Origin: CAIMUS01 sp046347625
GTDB lineage: Bacteria; Pseudomonadota; Gammaproteobacteria; Competibacterales; Competibacteraceae
DNA length: 64,000 bases
NCBI GenBank assembly: GCA_046347625.1
Contig: JAXMFU010000005.1
Location: 558,001 to 622,000, forward strand
Direction of reading: 5' to 3'
Shown here: positions 8,547 to 17,678 of the stretch, piece after piece
Layout of the letters: each line of letters opens with the position of its first letter
Position numbering within the stretch: position 1 is the first letter of the stretch
Notes under the pieces: generated by a model
Seen by the model: the letters and a program-made list of their open reading frames with translations, nothing else
What the model was told of the DNA's origin: nothing
Databases searched by the model: none
Made by a program: the position numbers and the translations under genes

Positions 8547-10034
8547 ATGTTTATTATATTATTGATAGCCTGGTTCTTTTTTATCGTACTACATTTTATA
8601 AATAAACATTATGCGTTTGGGATCTTCAATGTTATCTTTGGGATAATGGAATTTAGTGGTCCTTATCAATTTCTTTACCCTGAATATTTTCCAAATTATG
8701 AAAATTTTAGTGCAGCCTTTAGTCTCTTTAATCAATATGCTACCGAAGAAAGTGTCAACGATTATGTTCAATTAATATTTATTTTTCTTTTAGTTATGAA
8801 TGTAGTATATATATTTATACCAAACTATCTTTGTAAATCTAGAATTATTGAGTCTGTAGGGAATAGAAAAAATAAAGATAATATAGAGATTGATAACGAT
8901 TTAATTAAAATATTTTATATTTTATTTTTTGCTGTTTTTGTATTTGGCTTGATCGGTGTTTACCTTAAAGCAGGGGAATATAAATTTCATGAAACCTATA
9001 ATGTACGTAAGCCGGACTATTGGCATATTGAAGTTAAATCAGAAGAAGAAGAAAAACTGCGTTTTGCAACATATGGATTATTTTTATTGCCAATGATAGT
9101 TCAATTTGGAATATTGTTCAGCTATCAACGAAGATGGTATTGTTTATTTTTGGTATTTCTTGCTTGCTCTCCATCAATTTACACCGCATTCGTATCAGGG
9201 CATCGTCAAGCATTGGCATTACCTATATTTATAATTCTTATGTATTTTCTTTATGAAAAAAATATACGTATTAGGAATAAAGCTTTTATACTATTGGGTG
9301 CAACCTTTTTTTTCTCTTTTATATTGACACTACAGTTCGTGCAGCGAAGAATCGTACAATCGGGACGTGAAATTGATTTTACTGAGCTATTAAATTTTAT
9401 GGATTATTTAGGGGCTTCCAATATAGTTGAGGCAATTCTCAAGCCAACCATTATGGATTTTGCATGTGTTGGAGGTATGAGTTTTCGAACGACCCGACTA
9501 ATAAATCTTGATTCAATAACTTATGGCTATCATATTTTAATTAACACATTATATTTTATAATTCCATTTTTATCTCGTTTTTCATTTCTTATTAGTAATA
9601 CACAATTTCAGAATTATTATATAAATTTTCAAACTGAATATGTGAAAATGCTTGCACCAGTAGGCGGTTTTTCTACGATTGCTGATTTTTATGTTGCATT
9701 TCATCGACTTACATTTATATTATTACCTACTATTATTGGACTTCTTTTTCGTTATATTCATGTAATTCTTAAAAAGAACTTTTGTGATATAAGACAAACA
9801 TCATTCAAGGGAATATGTTTAACTTGTTTTGCAGTTACATGTGTTTTTAGATTTCGAAATGCAACCATGGACTATGTTAGAACTTATCTTTATTTCACCA
9901 TTGTATGGTATTATACACTCATCATATCGAAGTCTATATTATTTCCAGGCTCTGGAACTATATCTATAAAAGAAAAGCTGCCTTCGGTTCAATTTGTAAA
10001 AAGACAAATTAGTAACTACAACAGACAAGGCTGA
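8547..10034 (+). CDS. O-antigen/oligosaccharide repeat-unit polymerase, Wzy-like
   Basis: 495 aa, with about 10-12 transmembrane segments and a strongly AT-rich sequence (many ATA/TTA codons) unlike the flanking housekeeping genes. The topology, one long polar loop around residues 340-400 and position right after the flippase suggest the polymerase that joins repeat units in the periplasm. A VSGHRQALALPIFIIL segment near residue 220 resembles the HRQ-type motif of oligosaccharide repeat-unit polymerases. Sequence identity in this family is low, so the assignment rests on topology and neighbours. AT-richness suggests relatively recent acquisition. Confidence 0.7.
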   Translation: MFIILLIAWFFFIVLHFINKHYAFGIFNVIFGIMEFSGPYQFLYPEYFPNYENFSAAFSLFNQYATEESVNDYVQLIFIFLLVMNVVYIFIPNYLCKSRIIESVGNRKNKDNIEIDNDLIKIFYILFFAVFVFGLIGVYLKAGEYKFHETYNVRKPDYWHIEVKSEEEEKLRFATYGLFLLPMIVQFGILFSYQRRWYCLFLVFLACSPSIYTAFVSGHRQALALPIFIILMYFLYEKNIRIRNKAFILLGATFFFSFILTLQFVQRRIVQSGREIDFTELLNFMDYLGASNIVEAILKPTIMDFACVGGMSFRTTRLINLDSITYGYHILINTLYFIIPFLSRFSFLISNTQFQNYYINFQTEYVKMLAPVGGFSTIADFYVAFHRLTFILLPTIIGLLFRYIHVILKKNFCDIRQTSFKGICLTCFAVTCVFRFRNATMDYVRTYLYFTIVWYYTLIISKSILFPGSGTISIKEKLPSVQFVKRQISNYNRQG

Positions 10035-10042
10035 TTGAATCT

Positions 10043-11158
10043 ATGTCGATCACTCCAAATAAAATTCTTATCTTCCGTCTTGCCAGTATTGGCGATACTG
10101 TTGTTGCACTTCCTGCTTTTCGCTTGATTGCCAAAGCTTTCCCTGGTTCTGAAAGATGGGTACTTACAAACTCTCCTTTTGGTATCGGTGAAAAAGAAGT
10201 GCATATGAGTTCTGTTCTATCGGGTCTCGATTTAGTACATGGTTATTTGGCTACTCCCATGAGCTTACGCCTATTGGGTATTTCTCGTTCTTATCTTCCT
10301 TTTCTCCAACTCATATGGAAAATTCGTCGCTTAAAACCTGAAATATTGATTAATTTGTTACCTATACGAAATACATCTCAAATACTACGGCATAAATTAT
10401 TTTTCCGATTATGTGGGATTAAAACATTTATTGGGCTGCCGTATGATTCGAAGGATCGAACACATCTATGGCTTCCAGATAAGCAACTTTTTGAGTCTGA
10501 GTCAAGTCGCTTGGTACGTAATCTTGCGATTCTTGGCCAAGTTGATCTTGAAGATCCTGACAATTGGGATTTAAAATTATCAAATCAAGAAAAAGCCGCC
10601 GCAAATAAAGTTTTGCAAGGATGGCTTGGGCGGTCTCAATTTTTAGTATGTAACGTGGGAACAAAAGTTAATTTGAAGGAGTGGGGTGAAGACAGATGGT
10701 TAGAATGGATTCAGCTTATGACCACGGCATTTCCAAAGCTTGGTTTAGCACTGATCGGCTCACCCGACGAGTTCGAACGCTGCGAGCGTATGGCAGCACT
10801 ATGGCGTGGTCCAACTATTAATCTTTGTGGTCAGCTTACACCGAGAGAAAGTGCTGCTGTGCTGGCGGAAGCCGATATTTTTGTCGGCCATGATAGTGGC
10901 CCCATGCATCTGTCGGCGGCTGTCGGTACTCCCTGCGTGGCGATTTTTTCCGCCAGAGAAAAACCAGGAGTTTGGTTCCCTTATGGCAAGAAGCATAAAG
11001 TGATCTACCATAAAACAGAATGCTTCGATTGTCAGCTTGAGGTCTGTGTGCAGTACCAACAAAAGTGTATCCGCTCGATTAGTGTGGATGAAGTCTTCGA
11101 AGCAGCTAGTGCCTTATTGACTAGAGAGGAGCATAGTACTCTCTTTTCGCTGATCTAA
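10043..11158 (+). CDS. Glycosyltransferase family 9 (heptosyltransferase-like), copy 1
   Basis: 371 aa GT-B glycosyltransferase of family GT9 (WaaF/WaaC type). N-terminal motif KILIFRLASIGDTVVALPAF (residues 7-26) and the C-terminal nucleotide-sugar motif HDSGPMHLSAAVGTP (about residues 289-303) are diagnostic. A Cys-rich end (ECFDCQLEVCVQYQQKCI) is similar to that of other GT9 enzymes. It begins 9 bases after the polymerase gene. The next gene is a clear paralogue over its whole length. With gmhA, hldE and hldD downstream, a heptose donor is plausible but unproven. Confidence 0.88.
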   Translation: MSITPNKILIFRLASIGDTVVALPAFRLIAKAFPGSERWVLTNSPFGIGEKEVHMSSVLSGLDLVHGYLATPMSLRLLGISRSYLPFLQLIWKIRRLKPEILINLLPIRNTSQILRHKLFFRLCGIKTFIGLPYDSKDRTHLWLPDKQLFESESSRLVRNLAILGQVDLEDPDNWDLKLSNQEKAAANKVLQGWLGRSQFLVCNVGTKVNLKEWGEDRWLEWIQLMTTAFPKLGLALIGSPDEFERCERMAALWRGPTINLCGQLTPRESAAVLAEADIFVGHDSGPMHLSAAVGTPCVAIFSAREKPGVWFPYGKKHKVIYHKTECFDCQLEVCVQYQQKCIRSISVDEVFEAASALLTREEHSTLFSLI

Positions 11159-11272
11159 AAAATGCTTTCATATTTAAACACTTACGTAAGTATGTTAGAA
11201 CTTCGTTAGCTTACCCTATTGGTACCTCTGCTTCTTGATTCAAGAATCACTCAAATAGCCAAATGCCAGTCT

Positions 11273-12352
11273 ATGCCGATCACTCCAAATAAAGTCTTGA
11301 TCTTCCGTCCTGGTAGCCTTGGCGACACCGTCGTCGCTCTCCCGGCTTTTCACCTCATTGCTCGTGCTTATCCTAATGCTGAGCGCCGGGTATTAACTCA
11401 TCTTCCCTTTGGGATCGGCAATAAAGAAACCCCGATCAGTGCTGTGCTTGGTGATGCTGGTTTAGTTCATGGTTATGTAAGTTATCCGCCTGGAAGTCGT
11501 GCAACTCGGTTGCAGTTATTATGGGAAATTCGCCGTTGGTGCCCTGATGTCCTGATACACTTGATGGGCATTCCCTGTAGTTTTTTTCAATTGCTTCGGC
11601 ATGAATTTTTTTTCCGATTATGTGGAATTAAAACCATTATTGGCTTACCGTATAAACGCCAGGATCGAACGTATTTCTGGCTTCCAGATAGGGGTATCTT
11701 TGAATCCGAGGCTAGCCGCCTGGTCCGCAATCTTGCAGTTCTTGGTGAAATTGATCTGGAGGATCCCAGTAATTGGGATTTAAAGTTAACCGATCGAGAA
11801 AAGGCGGCTGCTAATAGTGCCTTGCAGGGATGGTCTGGAAGATCACAATTCTTAGCGTGTAGTATTGGAACAAAAATGCAAGTCAACGAATGGGGTGAAG
11901 ACAGATGGATCGAATGGATTCAGCGTATGGCTGCGGCATTTCCTAAGCTTGGTTTAGTATTGATCGGTTCATCGGATGAATTTGAACGTTGCGAGCGTAT
12001 GGCAGCACTGTGGAACGGTCCCAGCATTAATTTGTGCGGTCGCCTTTTGCTTCGGGAAAGTGCTGCGGTATTGGCCGAGGCCTGTCTTTTCGTTGGCCAT
12101 AACAGTGGCCCTATGCATTTGTCGGCTGCCGTAGGTACTCTTTGCGTTATCGTTGACTCCGGTAGACATAAGCCGGGGTATTGGTTTCCCCAGGGCAGAA
12201 AACATAAAATTATTTACCATACAACAGAGTGCTTCGGTTGTGAGCTTGAAGTATGCGTGCAACAGCAAAAGAAGTGCATCCGTTCAATTAGTGCGGATGA
12301 AGTTTTCGAGACAGCTAGTGCCTTATTGTTCGAGGCGAGGAAAGATAAATGA
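11273..12352 (+). CDS. Glycosyltransferase family 9 (heptosyltransferase-like), copy 2
   Basis: 359 aa from the ATG at 11273, chosen because this start (MPITPNKVLIF) aligns with the paralogue's start (MSITPNKILIF). A TTG 18 codons upstream is possible but unlikely. It has the same GT9 motifs: SLGDTVVALPAF at the N-terminus and HNSGPMHLSAAVGTL at the C-terminus, with Asn instead of Asp before the SGPMH. The two genes are alike from end to end, pointing to a tandem duplication followed by divergence. It overlaps gmhA by ATGA (4 bases), so it is translationally coupled to the heptose pathway. Confidence 0.88.
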   Translation: MPITPNKVLIFRPGSLGDTVVALPAFHLIARAYPNAERRVLTHLPFGIGNKETPISAVLGDAGLVHGYVSYPPGSRATRLQLLWEIRRWCPDVLIHLMGIPCSFFQLLRHEFFFRLCGIKTIIGLPYKRQDRTYFWLPDRGIFESEASRLVRNLAVLGEIDLEDPSNWDLKLTDREKAAANSALQGWSGRSQFLACSIGTKMQVNEWGEDRWIEWIQRMAAAFPKLGLVLIGSSDEFERCERMAALWNGPSINLCGRLLLRESAAVLAEACLFVGHNSGPMHLSAAVGTLCVIVDSGRHKPGYWFPQGRKHKIIYHTTECFGCELEVCVQQQKKCIRSISADEVFETASALLFEARKDK

Positions 12353-12930
12353 ACACACCGATCATCGATGAAATCGACCGTTATTTCTCGCAACACCTTG
12401 AAGTCGCTCAGCGTACTTTGGTATCGCTGCATGAGCCAATAACCCGTGCGGCTGAGGCTATTGTGGCTGCACTGAAAAACGGCAATAAACTGCTGCTTTG
12501 TGGTAACGGTGGCTCCGCGGCCGATGCGCAACATATTGCCGCGGAACTGACGGGACGCTATCTCAGCACCACTCGGCGACCGTTGCCGGCAATTGCCTTG
12601 ACAACCGATACCTCCGCCTTGACCGCTATCGGTAACGATTTTGGGTTCGACTCGATTTTTGCCCGCCAGGTAGAGGCCCTGACTAAAAAGGGAGATGTAC
12701 TTTTGGGAATTTCGACTTCTGGCAAATCACCTAACGTGGCGGCGGCAATAACCGCAGCAAAGGCCTGTGATTGCCGGACAATCGGGCTGCTCGGAAGGAA
12801 TGGAGGACCCATTGCCGAACTAGTCGATGTCGCGATTATTGTACCCTCCAATGAGACGCCGCATATTCAAGAAATGCATATCACGATTGGCCATCTTTTC
12901 TGTGGTATTGTGGATAAAATGCTGTCTTAG
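12349..12930 (+). CDS. gmhA: Phosphoheptose isomerase
   Basis: 193 aa SIS-domain enzyme converting sedoheptulose-7-phosphate to D-glycero-D-manno-heptose-7-phosphate, the first step to ADP-heptose. Diagnostic segments are LLCGNGGSAADAQHIAAELT (residues 49-68), GISTSGKSPNV and HIQEMHITIGH near the C-terminus, which carries active-site residues. Usual family length. The start overlaps the stop of the GT9 gene (ATGA). Confidence 0.95.
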   Translation: MNTPIIDEIDRYFSQHLEVAQRTLVSLHEPITRAAEAIVAALKNGNKLLLCGNGGSAADAQHIAAELTGRYLSTTRRPLPAIALTTDTSALTAIGNDFGFDSIFARQVEALTKKGDVLLGISTSGKSPNVAAAITAAKACDCRTIGLLGRNGGPIAELVDVAIIVPSNETPHIQEMHITIGHLFCGIVDKMLS

Positions 12931-13018
12931 ATTCTACTTTCCAGCATGCAAAGTACCTTCACGTAAGGCGTAATGTGATAAGATTTTCTGCCGTTATTTA
13001 AATAGGTAACAGCTTTCG

Positions 13019-14443
13019 ATGAGTCTACAGGAGCCTACTTTTAGTACCGCCCGCGTTCTGATCGCAGGCGACGTAATGCTCGACCGTTACTGGCACGGAC
13101 CGACCCAACGCATCTCACCGGAGGCGCCCGTGCCAGTCGTGCGGGTGGAGCAGATCGAAGATCGCCCCGGCGGGGCCGGTAATGTGGCGTTAAATGCAGC
13201 GACTCTGAATGGGCAAGTGATCCTGCTTGGATTTATCGGCACCGATGCCGCGGGCGATGCGCTGCAGACCCGACTGGAGGGCGCCGGTATACGCTGTGAG
13301 TTCCAGCGCTTAAGTGGCCCACCGACCATTACCAAACTGCGGGTGCTGAGCCGCCATCAACAACTGATTCGTCTGGACTTCGAGCAGGGTTTTCCAGATC
13401 ACATCGGCAATACCCTGCTGGCGCGTTTTCGTGAGCTGCTTCCTGAAATCGATATTGTAGTTCTGTCCGATTACGGCAAAGGGACGCTGCGAAATTCCCA
13501 CGCCTTGATCGACGCGGCCCGCGCCGCCGGCAAACCCGTCATCGTGGATCCCAAGGGGCGGGATTTCTCGATCTATGCCAACGCTACATTGATTACTCCC
13601 AACCTGGCGGAATTCGAAGCGGTGGTTGGGCACTGTCCGGATGAACAAACTTTGGTGGAGCGCGGTCGGGCATTACTGCAAGAGCACAAACTGGAAGCGC
13701 TGCTCATTACGCGCGGTGAACAGGGAATGACCCTGTTACAAGACGGCCAGCCGGAGTTGCATTTACCGGCACTCGCGCGTGAAGTCTACGACGTCACCGG
13801 CGCCGGCGATACGGTAGTCTCCACCCTTGCGGTCGCCTTGGCGGCCGGTGAATCCCTGCCTGCCGCCGTGGCGCTGGCCAACCTGGCCGCCGGCATTGTC
13901 GTAGGCAAGCTCGGCACGGCGACTGTCAGTGTGCCGGAACTGGTGAGCGCCCTGGGCGCGGATCGAGAAAGCGAGCGCGGGGTGGTGACCGAGGAGCAAC
14001 TCGACATTGCCGTGGCAGCCGCCCGGTTACGGGGTGAGCGAATTATCATGACCAATGGCTGCTTCGACATTTTGCACGCCGGCCATGTGGCTTACCTCAG
14101 CGAGGCGCGACGCCTCGGCGATCGCCTGATCGTAGCGGTCAACGACGATGCCTCGGTAACACGGCTGAAAGGCAAGGGTCGGCCGGTGAATCCGCTGGAA
14201 CAACGGCTGGCGGTGCTGGCGGCGCTGGCCTGCGTGGATTGGGTGGTGCCGTTTGCCGAAGATACACCCGAACGTCTTATCTGTACCATTCAGCCCCACG
14301 TTCTGGTAAAAGGTGGCGATTATCGGCCTGAGCAGGTGGTAGGTCGGGCGTGCGTGGAAGCCGCGGGTGGCCGTGTGGCTATCCTTAAATTCAGAGAGGG
14401 TTGCTCCACCAGCGCCCTGATCGATAGCATCCGGAACCGCTGA
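13019..14443 (+). CDS. hldE: Bifunctional heptose-7-phosphate kinase / heptose-1-phosphate adenylyltransferase
   Basis: 474 aa, usual length. The N-terminal ribokinase-type domain (about 1-320) phosphorylates heptose-7-phosphate at C1: GGAGNVALNAA at about residues 52-62 and the anion-hole motif DVTGAGDTVVS near 258. The C-terminal domain (about 340-474) is a nucleotidyltransferase that makes ADP-heptose: TNGCFDILHAGHVAYLSEAR with the HxGH motif. The 1,7-bisphosphate phosphatase GmhB required between the two reactions is not encoded nearby. Confidence 0.96.
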   Translation: MSLQEPTFSTARVLIAGDVMLDRYWHGPTQRISPEAPVPVVRVEQIEDRPGGAGNVALNAATLNGQVILLGFIGTDAAGDALQTRLEGAGIRCEFQRLSGPPTITKLRVLSRHQQLIRLDFEQGFPDHIGNTLLARFRELLPEIDIVVLSDYGKGTLRNSHALIDAARAAGKPVIVDPKGRDFSIYANATLITPNLAEFEAVVGHCPDEQTLVERGRALLQEHKLEALLITRGEQGMTLLQDGQPELHLPALAREVYDVTGAGDTVVSTLAVALAAGESLPAAVALANLAAGIVVGKLGTATVSVPELVSALGADRESERGVVTEEQLDIAVAAARLRGERIIMTNGCFDILHAGHVAYLSEARRLGDRLIVAVNDDASVTRLKGKGRPVNPLEQRLAVLAALACVDWVVPFAEDTPERLICTIQPHVLVKGGDYRPEQVVGRACVEAAGGRVAILKFREGCSTSALIDSIRNR

Positions 14444-14481
14444 GTGCGGGTTCCATTCTTAAATTAAGGGGTGGTTAAGAC

Positions 14482-15438
14482 GTGATCATCGTGACTGGCG
14501 GTGCCGGCTTTATCGGCAGTAACCTTGTCAAGGCGCTGAATGACCGGGGCTATACTGATATCCTGGTGGTGGATAATCTCAGCAAAGGCATCAAGTTCAA
14601 GAACATAGCCGACTGCAAACTTGCTGATTACCAGGATAAAGACGCCTTTCTGGAACGCCTCCAACAGGGGTTCGATTTCGGCCGGGTGGAAGCCGTGTTT
14701 CACCAAGGAGCCTGCTCCACCACCACCGAGTGGGATGGGCGTTACATGCTGCGCAATAACTATGACTACTCCAAGGCCCTGTTGCACTATTGTCTGGAGC
14801 GCCGTATTCCCTACCTCTACGCTTCCAGCGCCGCCGTGTACGGCGGCGGCAAGGTGTTTCGCGAAGAAGATAGATATGAAGCGCCGATGAATGTCTACGG
14901 TTACTCCAAGTTACTGTTCGATCAGTATGTGCGTCGCTTGCTACCGGTCGCCCGCAGTCAGGTGGTCGGCTTACGTTATTTCAATGTTTACGGCCCGCGC
15001 GAATCGCACAAAGGCAGTATGGCCAGCGTGGCTTTCCATCTTAATAATCAGCTATTGTCGGAGGGACGGGTAAGGCTGTTTCAGGGTTGCGACGGTTATG
15101 GCAACGGCGAGCAAAGGCGGGATTTCATCTACGTCGGCGACGCCGTAGCGGTCAATCTATGGTTTTTGGATCACCCGGCTTGTTCGGGCATCTTCAATGT
15201 AGGTACGGGACGCTCCCAGTCTTTTAACGACGTGGCACGTGCCGTAATCGCCTGGCATGGGCGCGGAGACATCGAGTATATTCCGTTTCCCGAGCACCTG
15301 CACGGGCACTATCAAAGTTTTACCGAAGGAGACATTGCGCAGTTGCGCACAGCCGGCTATGAACTGCCTTTCAAAACGGTGGAACAGGGTGTCAAAGCTT
15401 ACCTCGATTGGCTGAACGGCAAGATTGAAGCGACTTGA
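14482..15438 (+). CDS. hldD: ADP-L-glycero-D-manno-heptose 6-epimerase
   Basis: 318 aa extended SDR that epimerises ADP-D,D-heptose to ADP-L,D-heptose. The Rossmann motif GGAGFIGSNLVKAL is at residues 6-19, the catalytic Ser/Tyr/Lys are in YASSAAVYGGG and NVYGYSKLL, and the substrate motif RYFNVYGPRESHKGSMAS is typical of HldD. Translation starts with GTG at 14482. It ends the gmhA-hldE-hldD set and supplies the donor for the GT9 enzymes and/or the LPS core. Confidence 0.96.
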   Translation: MIIVTGGAGFIGSNLVKALNDRGYTDILVVDNLSKGIKFKNIADCKLADYQDKDAFLERLQQGFDFGRVEAVFHQGACSTTTEWDGRYMLRNNYDYSKALLHYCLERRIPYLYASSAAVYGGGKVFREEDRYEAPMNVYGYSKLLFDQYVRRLLPVARSQVVGLRYFNVYGPRESHKGSMASVAFHLNNQLLSEGRVRLFQGCDGYGNGEQRRDFIYVGDAVAVNLWFLDHPACSGIFNVGTGRSQSFNDVARAVIAWHGRGDIEYIPFPEHLHGHYQSFTEGDIAQLRTAGYELPFKTVEQGVKAYLDWLNGKIEAT

Positions 15439-15501
15439 GTTTTTGGGTAACTTAATTATTTAAACCACTGAAAATAGCATAGCTAAGCCGAGTCAAGCAA
15501 A

Positions 15502-16455
15502 ATGGTGGAGCGGGTGAATGAAGTACCAGTAAGCCTTAATTTCAATGACGATGAATGGCTCGTTTGTCTCTTGGCAGGCTTTGGCGATTGCTTAATATCT
15601 TTATACTTTCTCAGCCAAATTCCTCCCGAAAGAAGGAATTTCAGAATACTTGGGACGGGTTGGACGCAGGAGATACTCTCGCTTCTGCAATTGCGCGATA
15701 TTGCATTCGACTGCGTGTTCGATCACATCGTGGCTTTCTACACTGTTAAAAAATCCGGGATTTGGAGGGCCGGTCGAGATCTTGTCAAGTTTGTGTCGTT
15801 GCTGCGGCAAAGCAAGGCTAAAAGGATTATTCTTGAGATCCATGATTTCCGTTTACGGTTAATTCGATTCATGACCCCACATGCGTACATTCACTCACCT
15901 GAACGCGGTAACGTATACAGTAAACGTCGAGAACTGTTTGCGAATGTATTTGGGGTGGTGCCCAGCCTCCCTGATTTGTGCCTGCCGGGAGACTCACGAC
16001 GGGTGGTCATTCATGCGACGTCCAGCCGTATGACAAAAGATTTACAGGAATGTGAGGTACGGGCACTGATAGACTGGTCTAAAAGCACGAACGCGGAACC
16101 GGTACTGATCGATTTCGATGGTAGATTCAGTTCACTTAAGCACTATGTAGCTGAATACTATTTACGGCCACCATTGAGCCAGGCACTGGAAATTCTCCGA
16201 GGATGCGACCTGTTCGTAGGGGTAGATTCATTCTTCATGCATATTGCTTACCTTTTTTCGATACCTTTCTTTGTATATCTTCGATGCCCTAATAGCCCTG
16301 CTTATTTCCCTCCCACTATGGGGGAGTTAGGTAATTTTTCTGTACTGAGCCCTAACAGTTCGGAACCCGAAGTCGTTGTCAGTAGACTTCGTGATTTTCT
16401 TTTATACAGTAAAAGTATAGCAAAGCGAAATTTACTGCTGACAGCTCGGTCTTGA
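15502..16455 (+). CDS. Divergent GT9-like glycosyltransferase
   Basis: 317 aa. The C-terminal stretch ILRGCDLFVGVDSFFMHIAY (about residues 231-250) matches the GT9 donor-binding motif pattern (D-S-x-x-M/L-H), while the N-terminal half has a GFGDCLIS turn in place of the usual GDxxxxxP motif. The family assignment is therefore plausible but weak. Location among glycosyltransferase genes supports a role in assembly of the polysaccharide or LPS core. Acceptor and donor are unknown. Confidence 0.6.
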   Translation: MVERVNEVPVSLNFNDDEWLVCLLAGFGDCLISLYFLSQIPPERRNFRILGTGWTQEILSLLQLRDIAFDCVFDHIVAFYTVKKSGIWRAGRDLVKFVSLLRQSKAKRIILEIHDFRLRLIRFMTPHAYIHSPERGNVYSKRRELFANVFGVVPSLPDLCLPGDSRRVVIHATSSRMTKDLQECEVRALIDWSKSTNAEPVLIDFDGRFSSLKHYVAEYYLRPPLSQALEILRGCDLFVGVDSFFMHIAYLFSIPFFVYLRCPNSPAYFPPTMGELGNFSVLSPNSSEPEVVVSRLRDFLLYSKSIAKRNLLLTARS

Positions 16456-16476
16456 ATAGGGTGAGGAAGAATTAAT

Positions 16477-17403
16477 TTGACTTACAATCGAAAAGTTGGA
16501 CTCATTGTTCCCACCCTGAATCCTGGAGATACCTGGAAGATATGGCTTCAGGCATTTGCATCGCAACAGTTTAAACCTGAATATTTATTGGTCATCGACT
16601 CTTCATCCACGGATGATACTACTCGTTTGGCAAGAGCGGCAGGTTTTAACGTACTCTCTATTCAAAGAGAACAATTCAATCATGGAGGCACTCGGCAGCT
16701 TGGGGTGGATAAGATCAAAAATGCAGAGATAATTATATTTGTCACACAAGATGCAATTTTTGCCGCCTCTGATGCTTTGGAAAAACTGGTAATCCCCTTT
16801 TTGGATGATAAAGTAGGGGCGGCTTATGGCCGGCAACTACCGCATCCTGATGCAAGACCCATTGGTGCTCATGCAAGAATTTTTAATTATCCTCCAGTAA
16901 ACCGCATTAATAAGTTGGAAGATGCTTCCAAGTTAGGTATTAAAACAGCCTTTATTTCAAATTCTTTTGCGGCCTATAGGCGTTCTGCTTTGCTTGATGT
17001 GGGTGGTTTTCCTTTGAACACCATTATGATGGAGGATACTTATGTTACTGGAAAAATGCTACTTGCTGGATGGAAATCCACCTACTGCTCTGATGCGCTG
17101 GTTTACCATTCTCACGATTATAGATTTATTGAAGAATTCAGGCGTTATTTTGATATTGGGGTTTTTCATTCACGAGAGTCCTGGTTACGCCAGCATTTTG
17201 GTAATCCGCAAGGTGAAGGGTTGCGTTTTGTAAAGTCGGAATTAAGATATTTATTAGACAATGGTCCCAAGTATATACCCTCTGCATTTTTGCGTACATT
17301 AATTAAATATTTTGGCTATAAGCTTGGTTTTGCTGAAGCATTTATTCCTCATTGGCTCAAATCTCATCTTAGTATGCATTATCGTTACTGGCAGCAAGCG
17401 TAA
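16477..17403 (+). CDS. Glycosyltransferase family 2 (rhamnosyltransferase-like)
   Basis: 308 aa GT-A enzyme starting with TTG at 16477 after a GAGGAAG ribosome binding site. The N-terminal motif VGLIVPTLNPGDTW, the DSSSTDDT nucleotide-binding turn and FNHGGTRQLG (about residues 67-76) are typical of the rhamnosyltransferase branch of GT2. The QDA segment near residue 90 occupies the position of the metal-binding DxD, and MEDTYVTGKML supplies the ED acceptor-site motif. It probably adds a deoxysugar to the growing repeat unit in the cytoplasm. Confidence 0.85.
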   Translation: MTYNRKVGLIVPTLNPGDTWKIWLQAFASQQFKPEYLLVIDSSSTDDTTRLARAAGFNVLSIQREQFNHGGTRQLGVDKIKNAEIIIFVTQDAIFAASDALEKLVIPFLDDKVGAAYGRQLPHPDARPIGAHARIFNYPPVNRINKLEDASKLGIKTAFISNSFAAYRRSALLDVGGFPLNTIMMEDTYVTGKMLLAGWKSTYCSDALVYHSHDYRFIEEFRRYFDIGVFHSRESWLRQHFGNPQGEGLRFVKSELRYLLDNGPKYIPSAFLRTLIKYFGYKLGFAEAFIPHWLKSHLSMHYRYWQQA

Positions 17404-17422
17404 CCAGTTTTACGCTTCTGCT

Positions 17423-17497
17423 TGGAAGCGAGCTTGCTCGCACACAACGCACGCTTGCCGGCCGTTGCTCAATTCGCCGGTAAGCTCGCTCCTACAG
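17423..17497. repeat. REP-like palindromic element
   Basis: GGAAGCGAGCTTGCTCGC near 17424 and AAGCTCGCTCC near 17482 are inverted copies of the same sequence, the left one being self-palindromic as well. This is the GTAGGAGCGAGCTTGCTCGC type of repetitive extragenic palindrome. It lies in the 275-base gap between the GT2 gene and the initiating transferase gene; nothing else is seen in that gap. Confidence 0.6.
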
Positions 17498-17678
17498 GTG
17501 CTTTTTGGCTGCGCACCCTCCGGTTCTCACAGACCGAATTCTATGCTGGTTTATTGAATAGGATCGGCATGTTTACGACTAATGCCTTCGAACAAAACAA
17601 TGGCGTTGTATTGTTGGTATTGTTTTTTTCAAAATTTAATTATATATTTGATAGTAAATTGCTATAGTACTGTTGAAA

